Part shown: piece after piece, positions 50,937 through 58,299 of the stretch | Layout of the letters: each line of letters starts with the position of its first letter | Position numbering within the stretch: the stretch's first letter is position 1 | Assembly (NCBI GenBank): GCA_029213075.1 | Contig: JARGPO010000035.1 | Span: 1 to 58,299, forward strand | Direction: 5' to 3' | Origin: Legionellaceae bacterium | Lineage (GTDB): Bacteria > Pseudomonadota > Gammaproteobacteria > Legionellales > Legionellaceae | DNA length: 58,299 bases | Notes under the pieces: generated by a model | Seen by the model: only the letters and a program-made list of their open reading frames with translations | What the model was told of the DNA's origin: nothing | The model's database searches: none | Translations under genes and position numbers: made by a program

Positions 50937-52247
50937 TTGTCTAACTCACGAGCTAATAAATCACGTCAAAATGATATTGAAAAAAGCTATCTACCATGGC
51001 TAATTTGCTTATCAGCCGGATTGTTTTTTTTCTATGAATTTTTTCAACTAAATGTCTTTGACGTAATCAACCAATCCCTTCGTTCTAGCTTTCAAATTGG
51101 ACCTATTCAACTTAGCTGGATGTCTAGCTCATTTATCTGGGCAAATGTTCTTTTTCTACTTCCGGCCGGTGTCATACTAGATCATCTCTCTGCTCGAAAA
51201 GTTATTTTAGCCGCAATGTTAGTTTGTGTGATTGGAACACTTGGATTTAGCTTAACTAATTCATTTGCAGCTGCTGCATTCTTTCATTCCCTAACAGGAA
51301 TTGGTAATGCATTTTGCTTCCTATCTTGTGTTGTTTTAGTAACAAGATGGTTCCCGCCTAGACGCCAAGCCCTAGTCATTGGTTGTATCGTAACAATGGC
51401 CTTTCTTGGAGGTATGGCTGCACATACTCCTTTTGCTTATCTAAACAATCATTTTGGCTGGAGAAAAGCTGTTATTGCTGATGCCGCATTAGGTATGGGA
51501 ATTTTATTTTGGATATATTATTTCGTCCAAGATAAGAAAATCGAATCATCAACTCCGCAAAAACAACAATCATGGTCATCAAGGTGTAACCTTGCCCTTC
51601 GAAATAAACAAACTTGGCTTGGTGGTATATACACCGCCTGCCTAAATTTACCTGTAATGGTTCTATGTGCATTGTGGGGCGGTAGTTACTTAACAGAGGT
51701 TCATCAACTAAGCACCATATCAGCTAGCAATATTATAAGTTTAATCTTCATCGGCAGCATCCTAGGCTGCCCTTTTGTTGGTTGGCTATCCGATCGGCTA
51801 GGTAAGCGTAAACCACTAATGTTATTTGGAGCTATTGCCTTTTTATTATTAACATTACCCCTTATATCAGGAACGCACCTATCACAACTCTCCTTAAGCT
51901 TATTATTTCTTACTCTAGGATTTGTAACAAGCACACAGATTATAAGTTATCCATTGATAGCTGAAAGTAATTGTGTGCATAGCACCGGCATAGCAACAGG
52001 AATTGCATCCGTAATTATTATGAGCGGTGGTGGTATTGCCCAGGTGTTATTTGGTATCATAATGCAAGAGAAAATGGGTGGGGCAACCATACATTACCCC
52101 GTAATCAATTTTCAACACGCAATGCTAATATTCCCTGTGGCAGCATTTATTTCAATTATTGCCCTTATGCTTATGCGTGAAACTTATTGTGCACCACACA
52201 AAGTAAATAATAAACCTTTAAATAACCCTGTGTCAGATTTAAATTGA
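50937..52247 (+). CDS. MFS transporter, Pht-like (2)
   Basis: 436 residues, 12 predicted helices. The start is TTG, with TTGAGGA about 8 bases upstream. MFS motif GVILDHLSARKVIL in loop 2-3 and GWLSDRLGKRKPL in loop 8-9. It ends MRETYCAPHK, the shared ETYC tail. It is the first of four genes (two carriers, deoB, a Zur-like regulator), which suggests nucleoside or deoxynucleoside import feeding DeoB, comparable to the Legionella PhtC/PhtD carriers. The substrate is inference. Confidence 0.87.
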   Translation: MSNSRANKSRQNDIEKSYLPWLICLSAGLFFFYEFFQLNVFDVINQSLRSSFQIGPIQLSWMSSSFIWANVLFLLPAGVILDHLSARKVILAAMLVCVIGTLGFSLTNSFAAAAFFHSLTGIGNAFCFLSCVVLVTRWFPPRRQALVIGCIVTMAFLGGMAAHTPFAYLNNHFGWRKAVIADAALGMGILFWIYYFVQDKKIESSTPQKQQSWSSRCNLALRNKQTWLGGIYTACLNLPVMVLCALWGGSYLTEVHQLSTISASNIISLIFIGSILGCPFVGWLSDRLGKRKPLMLFGAIAFLLLTLPLISGTHLSQLSLSLLFLTLGFVTSTQIISYPLIAESNCVHSTGIATGIASVIIMSGGGIAQVLFGIIMQEKMGGATIHYPVINFQHAMLIFPVAAFISIIALMLMRETYCAPHKVNNKPLNNPVSDLN

Positions 52248-52304
52248 TACGTTGTTCAGTTAAATAATGATGGCCTTTTAGCCTTTTAAAATAGGATATA
52301 CTTG

Positions 52305-53588
52305 GTGGATATCGTGGAAAGTTATCAATACAAAAGTGATACTAAATATAGTTCTTGGTTTCCTTGGTTAATATGCTTCGTGTCATCTTTGTTCTTCTTC
52401 TACGAGTTTATTCAAGGTAATATGTTTGCGTCAATAGCCGACAATATTATGCAAGACTTTGATATTAAAGCGGATAAAATGACTTATTTATCCAGTATAT
52501 ACTACTTATCAAATGTTGTGTTTTTATTTGTTGCCGGTATCACACTAGATAGGTTTTCTGCTAAAAATACAATTATAATCGCTATGGTAATGTGTGTGAT
52601 AAGCACTTTTATTCTAGCTAACTCACATTCTTTTTCACTTGCTCTTGGCTGTAGATTTGTAACCGGAATCGGTAGTGCTTTTTGCTTTTTAGGACCAATT
52701 CGCATTACATCTCGCTGGTTTCCTCCCAAAAAAATGGCTATGGTAACAGGTATTATTGTAACAATAGCAATGACTGGCGGTATGCTTGCCCAGTATCCAC
52801 TTACAAAATTAGTTCTTCACATTGGTTGGAGAAACTCATTAACTGCAATTGCTTGGTTAGGTGTAATGATTCTTGTTGTTATGCTTTGGATTTTAAAAGA
52901 CACACCAAACACTTCTAAACCCAAAAATCCTCCTAAAATAAATATATTATTAATAATGAAGACCGTATATTTAAACCTACAAACAATTCGAGCCGCCCTT
53001 TATGGTAGCTTAATGAATATGGCAATAGCTGTTTTTGGCGCGGTTATGGGATGTCTTTATTTAATGCAACGACTAAATATTAGCAAAGAAGACGCCTCAA
53101 TTGTTAATACTATGTTGTTTTTAGGAACGATACTTGGTGGTCCTTTTATGGGGTGGGTATCAGATAGACTTGGTCTTAGAATAGCACCAATGAAATTTGG
53201 TGCGATCGCATCCCTTCTGACTATAGTCTGTATTTTATATGGAGATGTATCGTATCATACAATGGCATTTCTATTCTTTATACTCGGATTTTTTACATCT
53301 AGCCAGGTGATTAGCTACGCGCTAGTCGCGGAAAGTAGCTCTTCTGCGATTACTGCTAGTGCGGTAAGTATTGTTTCTATTTTAACTCAAAGCGGTTATA
53401 TAATTTATCAAAACTTATTTAGTATGTTATTAATAGGTCATGGTGGAATGAAGCTTATTAATAATATTCCTACTTACTCCCTAGCCGATTACCAGTATGC
53501 CGCAAAAATATTACCTGTAGGCTTGGTTTTAGCTGCTATATCGCTTTTTGGCTTAAAAGAGACATATTGTCATAGAACGCAAGGATAA
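52305..53588 (+). CDS. MFS transporter, Pht-like (3)
   Basis: About 427 residues. AGGAT is 7 bases before GTG 52305; a TTG one codon earlier (52302) is an alternative. Motifs GITLDRFSAKNTI and GWVSDRLGLRIAP in loops 2-3 and 8-9; shared openings WFPWLICFVSSLFFFYEF and ending GLKETYCHRTQ. It is closely related to the preceding carrier (both have LSS/SS.W.. and RWFPP[RK] helices), so the pair arose by duplication. It stops 5 bases before deoB. Confidence 0.87.
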   Translation: MDIVESYQYKSDTKYSSWFPWLICFVSSLFFFYEFIQGNMFASIADNIMQDFDIKADKMTYLSSIYYLSNVVFLFVAGITLDRFSAKNTIIIAMVMCVISTFILANSHSFSLALGCRFVTGIGSAFCFLGPIRITSRWFPPKKMAMVTGIIVTIAMTGGMLAQYPLTKLVLHIGWRNSLTAIAWLGVMILVVMLWILKDTPNTSKPKNPPKINILLIMKTVYLNLQTIRAALYGSLMNMAIAVFGAVMGCLYLMQRLNISKEDASIVNTMLFLGTILGGPFMGWVSDRLGLRIAPMKFGAIASLLTIVCILYGDVSYHTMAFLFFILGFFTSSQVISYALVAESSSSAITASAVSIVSILTQSGYIIYQNLFSMLLIGHGGMKLINNIPTYSLADYQYAAKILPVGLVLAAISLFGLKETYCHRTQG

Positions 53589-53592
53589 TTAT

Positions 53593-54816
53593 ATGCAAGA
53601 CCGTCGTGTTTGTATTTTATTGTTAGATTCTCTAGGTGTTGGTGCCAGTCTTGATGCCAACCTTTACAATGATCTAGGAGCTGACACATTTGGGCATATT
53701 GTTCAGGAATGCAAAAATGGTAATGCTGATAAAAATGGTCTGCGTATGGGACCTCTTAAAATACCTAACTTAGCCAAAAAAGGTTTATATCATTCATCAG
53801 TTGCGAGTTCTGGGGTTAAAACTTATGATCTGGCCACTCTTGATGATCCAATTGGTTATTATGGTTATGCTGTTGAGCAAAGCCTTGGCAAAGACACACC
53901 TAGTGGCCACTGGGAGTTAGCCGGTGTTCCAGTGATGTCTCCGTGGGGGTATTTTCCTTTGCAGGAGAATTGTTTTCCAAAAGAGCTAATCGATGATTTT
54001 ATTAAATTAGCAAACATACCTGGTGTTTTAGGTGAAAAGCATGCTTCTGGAACAGATATCATCAAAGAGCTTGGTGATGAGCACATACAAACAGGTAAAC
54101 CTATAGTCTACACTTCTGCTGACAGTGTCTTTCAAATTGCCGCTCATGAAAAACACTTTGGATTAAATAAGTTATATGAAATCTGTGAAATTGCTCGTAA
54201 ACTCATTGATCCATATCAAATAGGACGTGCTATAGCCAGGCCTTTTGATGGCGAGTCCGGTAATTATTTTAGAACTGGCAATAGAAAAGACTATGCGACT
54301 CCTCCTCCAGAGCCAACATTACTAAACATACTTAAAGATTTGGGTAATGATGTGATAGGAATAGGTAAAATAGCTGATATTTATGCCAACCAAGGTATTA
54401 GTAAAAGCGTCAAAGCTAATGGCAACATGGCGTTATTTGATGCCACTCTAAAGGAAATGCAAGTTGCTAAATCTGGCAGCCTGGTATTCACTAATTTTGT
54501 AGATTTTGACTCATCTTATGGGCACCGGCGCGACACAATTGGCTACGCAAATGCACTAGAAGAATTTGATGCTCGTCTTCCAGAACTAGACTCTGTATTA
54601 CAAGAGGGTGACATAGTAGTAATGACGGCCGATCATGGCTGTGACCCAACATTTCCAGGAACTGATCATACAAGAGAACATGTTCCTGTTTTAGTATATG
54701 GAAAGAATATACCTAGCCAATTTATTGGACGAAGAGATACCTTTGCAGATATAGGTCAAACTATTGCGAGTTATCTGGGTATTGCCCCTCTTAAACATGG
54801 GGTTTCATTTTTGTAG
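53593..54816 (+). CDS. deoB: Phosphopentomutase
   Basis: 407 residues. Metal-site blocks LLLDSLGVGASLDA and MTADHGCDPTFPGTDHTREHVPVL, with the phosphoacceptor threonine in the KDTPSGHWELAG loop. It interconverts (deoxy)ribose 1- and 5-phosphate, linking nucleoside breakdown to central metabolism. It directly follows two carriers and precedes a Zur-like gene without a gap. Confidence 0.95.
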   Translation: MQDRRVCILLLDSLGVGASLDANLYNDLGADTFGHIVQECKNGNADKNGLRMGPLKIPNLAKKGLYHSSVASSGVKTYDLATLDDPIGYYGYAVEQSLGKDTPSGHWELAGVPVMSPWGYFPLQENCFPKELIDDFIKLANIPGVLGEKHASGTDIIKELGDEHIQTGKPIVYTSADSVFQIAAHEKHFGLNKLYEICEIARKLIDPYQIGRAIARPFDGESGNYFRTGNRKDYATPPPEPTLLNILKDLGNDVIGIGKIADIYANQGISKSVKANGNMALFDATLKEMQVAKSGSLVFTNFVDFDSSYGHRRDTIGYANALEEFDARLPELDSVLQEGDIVVMTADHGCDPTFPGTDHTREHVPVLVYGKNIPSQFIGRRDTFADIGQTIASYLGIAPLKHGVSFL

Positions 54817-55245
54817 ATGAATTACCCAACAACATTTGTATCATATTGCAGTAATCTACCTCTTAAGCTAACGTCTCTACGTAAAGAAATCCTCTATATT
54901 TTATGGAGCACAGAGAAACCAATTAAAGCCTATGATATTTTAAGTTCTTTAATTAAAACAAAGCCTAATGCAACTCCTCCAACTGTATATCGTAGTCTGG
55001 ATTTTTTTGTAGCTAGTAATATTCTCCATAAAATTGAATCTATTCAATCTTATACTTTATGCTGTGAGCCTGTTAAGAACTTATCTACAGAAATACTAAT
55101 GGTCTGTAATACATGCCATGATGTTATAGAAACCTACAACACTGACTTTCATAAATTTCTAAATAGCATCGCCATAGATAAAAAATTCCAATTAAATCAT
55201 GATGCGATAGAGTTAAAAGGCACATGTAACTCTTGTTTAAAATGA
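54817..55245 (+). CDS. zur: Fur-family regulator, Zur-like
   Basis: 142 residues. The DNA-binding helix PPTVYRSLDFFVASNILHKIES is nearer to Zur (PTVYRALDFL..GLVH.IES) than to Fur. Structural zinc cysteines: VCNTC and GTCNSC. The HHDH iron-site block of Fur is lacking. It probably senses zinc. The ATG follows the deoB stop directly (TAG ATG), so translation is coupled. No zinc transporter is adjacent, and no operator was recognised. Confidence 0.83.
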   Translation: MNYPTTFVSYCSNLPLKLTSLRKEILYILWSTEKPIKAYDILSSLIKTKPNATPPTVYRSLDFFVASNILHKIESIQSYTLCCEPVKNLSTEILMVCNTCHDVIETYNTDFHKFLNSIAIDKKFQLNHDAIELKGTCNSCLK

Positions 55246-55426
55246 TTTATATTCAGTATCTAGTTTAAAGTGTAATAACACTAGTCTCGGGGCTACCTGT
55301 TATTAAAACAAACATTGCCGGTTATTGAGCCACTATATCCCCATCAAGTTAATCTGATATTTAAAGAAACACAATTAGTTTAAGTTTAAATTAATAAGTC
55401 TAAAAACCTTGTATGGTCTTAAGAAT

Positions 55427-55432
55427 TATAAT
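55427..55432 (+). promoter_or_regulatory. Candidate -10 box of the solute-binding gene
   Basis: A perfect TATAAT (55427-55432) about 38 bases before ATG 55471; no clear -35. Confidence 0.35.
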
Positions 55433-55470
55433 AACGTTTATATTAGTTCTTGTGATTATATGAGTGGATT

Positions 55471-56220
55471 ATGCGTATTTTTATTACAATTATTTGTCTG
55501 ATGCTCATAGCGTGCAATTGCTCATTTGCCGATGAGGAAACTCCTATAAGAATAGCTGTCTCTCATTTTTCTCCTCCATTTGTTTATCAAACTGCTAGTA
55601 ATGAGTTATCAGGATTCGATATAGACTTAATGATGCATATATGCAAAAGTAAGAAACTCAACTGTGTATTTGTACCAATGCAGTCAAAACATATTCTAGA
55701 AGCAATAGCTAGCAAGAGTGTCGATCTTGGTATTGGTGGAATTGATATATCTCTAAATAGCTATAGATATGCATCTCTTTCAATACCATATATGAACAGC
55801 GAGTACAGATTTTTATCTACAAAAGATTCTAATCAAGCATCACTAACTGATTCAGTTCTAAAAAATAAGAAGATTGGAATAAATAACAATGGTCTTGCAA
55901 AAAAATCTTTTAGTAAATATGCAAAGCAAAAACATAGTAAGCTAGTAGAGTATTTAGATAATGATTCATTGATTTCAGCTCTAATAGACGGCTCGATAGA
56001 TTTAGCCCTAGTTAGAAATGAAACTGCAGTATATTGGAAAAACAACTCTGCCGGTAGAATACATACTTTAGGTCAACCATTACATTTAGGTAAGGGTATT
56101 GGAATACCGGTTAGCATCCATAGACCAAATTTAGTGACCGTTATCAACGATGCTATATCAGAATATAAACAAACTCCTGAATATAAAGCGTCATATTCTA
56201 TGTACTTTGATCCTATTTAA
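55471..56220 (+). CDS. Extracellular solute-binding protein (amino-acid ABC transporter type)
   Basis: 249 residues of the SBP_bac_3 fold: RIAVSHFSPPFVYQ, LSGFDIDLMMHICK, GGIDISLNSYRYASLSIPYM and DGSIDLALVRNETA. The leader MRIFITIICLMLIACNCSFAD contains a possible lipobox LIAC (Cys15) or a normal cleavage after SFA, so it is periplasmic or lipid-anchored. Related to the arginine-binding ArtJ group; the ligand is not certain. No permease or ATPase gene is adjacent. It ends 4 bases into the convergent pyrD. Confidence 0.87.
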   Translation: MRIFITIICLMLIACNCSFADEETPIRIAVSHFSPPFVYQTASNELSGFDIDLMMHICKSKKLNCVFVPMQSKHILEAIASKSVDLGIGGIDISLNSYRYASLSIPYMNSEYRFLSTKDSNQASLTDSVLKNKKIGINNNGLAKKSFSKYAKQKHSKLVEYLDNDSLISALIDGSIDLALVRNETAVYWKNNSAGRIHTLGQPLHLGKGIGIPVSIHRPNLVTVINDAISEYKQTPEYKASYSMYFDPI

Positions 56221-57206
56221 ATATTTTGAGTAATATCAATAATTCTAGGACCTTCATAGATCATGCCAGTATACACCTGTAATAAAGACGCTCCAGACGA
56301 AATTTTTTCACCTGCAGTATCAGGGCCATCTATACCACCCACCCCAACTAGTACAACATCATCTCCAACTATTTCATGTAGGGTCTTAAGACAATGAGTG
56401 GATGATTTAAAGAGAGGTTTCCCACTCAAACCGCCAGCTTGCTTTGCATGCTCATGTAAGTGTATGGCTTCTCTTTTACAAGTTGTATTTGTTGCAATTA
56501 TTGCATCTATTTTATTTGATAAAATAACCTGAGCCATATTTTGTAGAACATCATCCGTTTCATCAGGAGAAATTTTAATAGCTAGAGGAACATAGCGCTT
56601 ATATGTATCAGCTAATCTTAATTGTTCCTCACGAAGTGATCGCACAAGACTTGCAAAATAGTCAACTTGCTGTAATTGCCTTAACTCTGGTGTATTCGGT
56701 GAGGATATGTTTATAGTTATATATGAAGCATGTTTATAGGCCCTGCTTAAGCAATAAAGGTAATCTTCAATTGCATTATTTAGCGATGTATCTTTGTTTT
56801 TGCCAATATTAATACCAATAACTCCTTGATAATCAGATTTTATAATATTTCCTACTAACACATCGACACCTGGATTATTAAATCCCATACGATTAATTAA
56901 CGCTTTTTCGCTAGATAATCGAAAAATTCTAGGTTTGGGGTTGCCTACTTGTGGCTTGGGAGTGACGGTTCCTAATTCTATAAAAGCAAAGCCAATTTTA
57001 GCTAAATGGTCCAGATGTTCTCCACTAACATCAAAACCAGCCGCAAGCCCAAGCCGATGAGGAAAATCGATGCCCATACAATGAATAGGCTGTATTTTAG
57101 GTTGATGAAAAAAATTTTTCGGGATATATCTAAGCAATTTTAAACTAATATTATGAGCCAGTTCAGGTTGTAGTGAAAATAAAATTTGGCGTAAGAAGGA
57201 ATACAT
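56217..57206 (-). CDS. pyrD: Dihydroorotate dehydrogenase (quinone), class 2
   Basis: 329 residues. The N-terminal membrane-associated helix (YSFLRQILFSLQPELAH) marks class 2. FMN and active-site blocks GLAAGFDVSG, NRMGFNNPG, ITINISSPNTPELRQLQ (catalytic Ser), KISPDETDD and VGVGGIDG are intact. It oxidises dihydroorotate, passing electrons to the quinone pool, in pyrimidine synthesis. Confidence 0.96.
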   Translation of the reverse strand: MYSFLRQILFSLQPELAHNISLKLLRYIPKNFFHQPKIQPIHCMGIDFPHRLGLAAGFDVSGEHLDHLAKIGFAFIELGTVTPKPQVGNPKPRIFRLSSEKALINRMGFNNPGVDVLVGNIIKSDYQGVIGINIGKNKDTSLNNAIEDYLYCLSRAYKHASYITINISSPNTPELRQLQQVDYFASLVRSLREEQLRLADTYKRYVPLAIKISPDETDDVLQNMAQVILSNKIDAIIATNTTCKREAIHLHEHAKQAGGLSGKPLFKSSTHCLKTLHEIVGDDVVLVGVGGIDGPDTAGEKISSGASLLQVYTGMIYEGPRIIDITQNI

Positions 57207-57290
57207 TGTTATAACAGCCCTTATTCAATATCTGATTTATAATGTGATACATGATACAATATTTACAATTTTTTTGATCGGAAATTTCTA

Positions 57291-57848
57291 ATGAAAATAA
57301 TATATAAATATTCAATCATAACTTTTATGGCTATAGCAATTACAACAACTGCCTCTGCAGGGTTCAAGCAAATTAAACAAAAAATTACAGACACTCTTAT
57401 AACAACTGTTATTAAAGGAAAGATAACCAAGGATAAAGATCTAAATCCTTTGAATATATCTGTATCAACTCTAAATAGTGAGGTTATACTTAGCGGCTAT
57501 GTTAAAAACAAGCAATCTTTTGTAAAAACCTTAAGAACGGCTACCTCCACTAAAGGTGTTAAATCGATTGATGCAAGTGATCTTGAAATTAAGAAAGTAA
57601 ACTCAGCATTCACTGATGCATATATTACCGCTAAAATCGAAGCTGCTGTTCTTGAAGCCAAAGTTATTGACGATGAGTCTATTCCTCTTGTTGGTATCAA
57701 TGCCAGCACTGAAAATGGTGTTGCAACTGTCACAGGATCTGTTAGCTCAACTAAATCTATAGCTGCAATTTTAAAAAGAGTGAATAGACTACAAGGAATA
57801 AAAAAAGTTATTTCAAACTTAGAAGTAACCGAGGATGCCACTTCATAA
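57291..57848 (+). CDS. Periplasmic BON-domain protein (OsmY-like)
   Basis: 185 residues. Signal peptide ending TASAG (about residue 24), then two BON domains: ISVSTLNSEVILSGYVKNKQSF...GVKSIDAS and INASTENGVATVTGSVSSTKS...GIKKVISNLEV, with an ITAKIEAAVL linker. BON domains associate with membranes or phospholipid; OsmY is osmotically induced, and DolP is its lipoprotein relative. No lipobox here, so free in the periplasm. It is divergent from pyrD across 84 bases. Confidence 0.88.
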   Translation: MKIIYKYSIITFMAIAITTTASAGFKQIKQKITDTLITTVIKGKITKDKDLNPLNISVSTLNSEVILSGYVKNKQSFVKTLRTATSTKGVKSIDASDLEIKKVNSAFTDAYITAKIEAAVLEAKVIDDESIPLVGINASTENGVATVTGSVSSTKSIAAILKRVNRLQGIKKVISNLEVTEDATS

Positions 57849-58136
57849 CTTACCTTGTTCTCGAATCATTTTGCGAGTAAAAAAACAGGTAGGAAGAAAG
57901 TTCTTCTGCAACCAAATCCACAGTAGCAATCGCTGAGATGAGCAGTAAAATGGTCATTCGTTGTGGTTACTGAATCAAACTATTATTTAACCATAACCAT
58001 GTGCACTGTAAAGTGAAATACGCAAGATAAGGTCATTTTATGAATACTGTTACGTCAAGTTGCGGAGTTTTATCTATGCTTCATGAAAAAGAAAAAAGTG
58101 AGCCTGTAAATATTTACAGGCTCTTTGGATTTTCAA
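57849..58136. other. Intergenic stretch before the right-edge MITE
   Basis: No convincing gene. A 33-codon ORF (58040-58141) exists but overlaps the palindrome and the MITE end. Confidence 0.5.
58100..58123. terminator. Perfect 11-bp palindrome, candidate bidirectional terminator
   Basis: GAGCCTGTAAA and TTTACAGGCTC (58100-58123, two-base loop TA) with A-rich flank left and CTTT right. Could terminate transcription in either direction. Confidence 0.55.
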
Positions 58137-58299
58137 TATAGTGCCACCCATTAGCATGCAGACATATTTTTCAAGATATTTCCTATAGCTTGATCCAGCA
58201 TCGCATCCCTGTCTTCAAAAAGGCTTATCCTAACCCCGCCTACTTGCCCTGACTTGTTCAGGGCATCCAGTCAAATTGATGTTTAAACTACTGGATGGC
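58137..58299. mobile_element. Miniature element, second copy, inverted and cut by the window edge
   Basis: Reverse complement of 29607-29769: 160 of 163 bases identical. It starts TATAGTGCCACCC, the same terminal repeat. The copy continues beyond the right edge, so total length is not known here. Confidence 0.88.

Noticed and set aside
58040-58141. 33-codon ORF with a weak AAGG upstream
   Set aside because: It runs through the palindrome at 58100-58123 and ends inside the MITE terminal repeat, so it is probably chance.
1-58299. tRNA or rRNA genes
   Set aside because: No T-loop GGTTCRAATCC-like pattern or rRNA segment was noticed in any intergenic gap on either strand; a tRNAscan run would settle it.

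Overview
The window looks like chromosome from an AT-rich gammaproteobacterium of the Legionella/Coxiella type (order Legionellales), probably host-associated. Basis: gammaproteobacterial markers (Fis, BamE, RatA-RnfH, LptM, the sdhCDAB-sucABCD order); a LetE-like protein at the end of the TCA operon; three Pht-like MFS carriers; an AcpXL-type lipid A acyl chain cassette; and several proteins with host-facing features. This assignment is inference from gene content, not from a database search. I saw no rRNA, tRNA or CRISPR array.

Layout. 1-9740 is accessory: the 3' end of a non-ribosomal peptide synthetase, a flavin monooxygenase, two unknown proteins with presequence-like N-termini, and a large eukaryote-type protein kinase. 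9746-17463 is mostly core: Fur, BamE, RnfH, RatA, an esterase, a secreted GH18 chitinase, LptM, DapF and the TrkA/TrkH potassium system. 17483-22185 (minus) is a five-gene cassette (ACP, double-hotdog dehydratase, two ketosynthases, lipid A acyltransferase) resembling the rhizobial acpXL-lpxXL cluster. 22400-24280 encodes a 626-residue protein starting MGCNQSS, a textbook eukaryotic N-myristoylation/palmitoylation signal. PBP1A, AcnA, a 247-bp miniature transposable element, Fis, a DUF945 protein, an MFS carrier and an SseB-domain protein follow.

34270-44651 (minus) is one long unit, sdhCDAB-sucABCD-pdxH-letE, closed by a strong 13-bp-stem terminator. 44793-48624 (minus) carries yebC-ruvC-ruvA, a PAP2 phosphatase and lipA. 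48883-50703 holds two small paralogous proteins flanking a 347-residue protein whose C-terminal half resembles a mitochondrial (SLC25) carrier. 50937-55245 is an operon of two MFS carriers, deoB and a Zur-like regulator. The window closes with a solute-binding protein, pyrD, a BON-domain protein and a second, inverted copy of the miniature element cut by the right edge.

Common threads: the TCA genes plus lipA form the respiratory core (LipA makes the lipoyl group SucB needs); the cassette and LptM serve the outer membrane; the accessory genes (kinase, MGC protein, carrier-like protein, presequence-like proteins) suggest interaction with a eukaryotic host cell. No secretion-system gene is in the window, so effector status is inference. 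Two short repeat families are scattered between genes.
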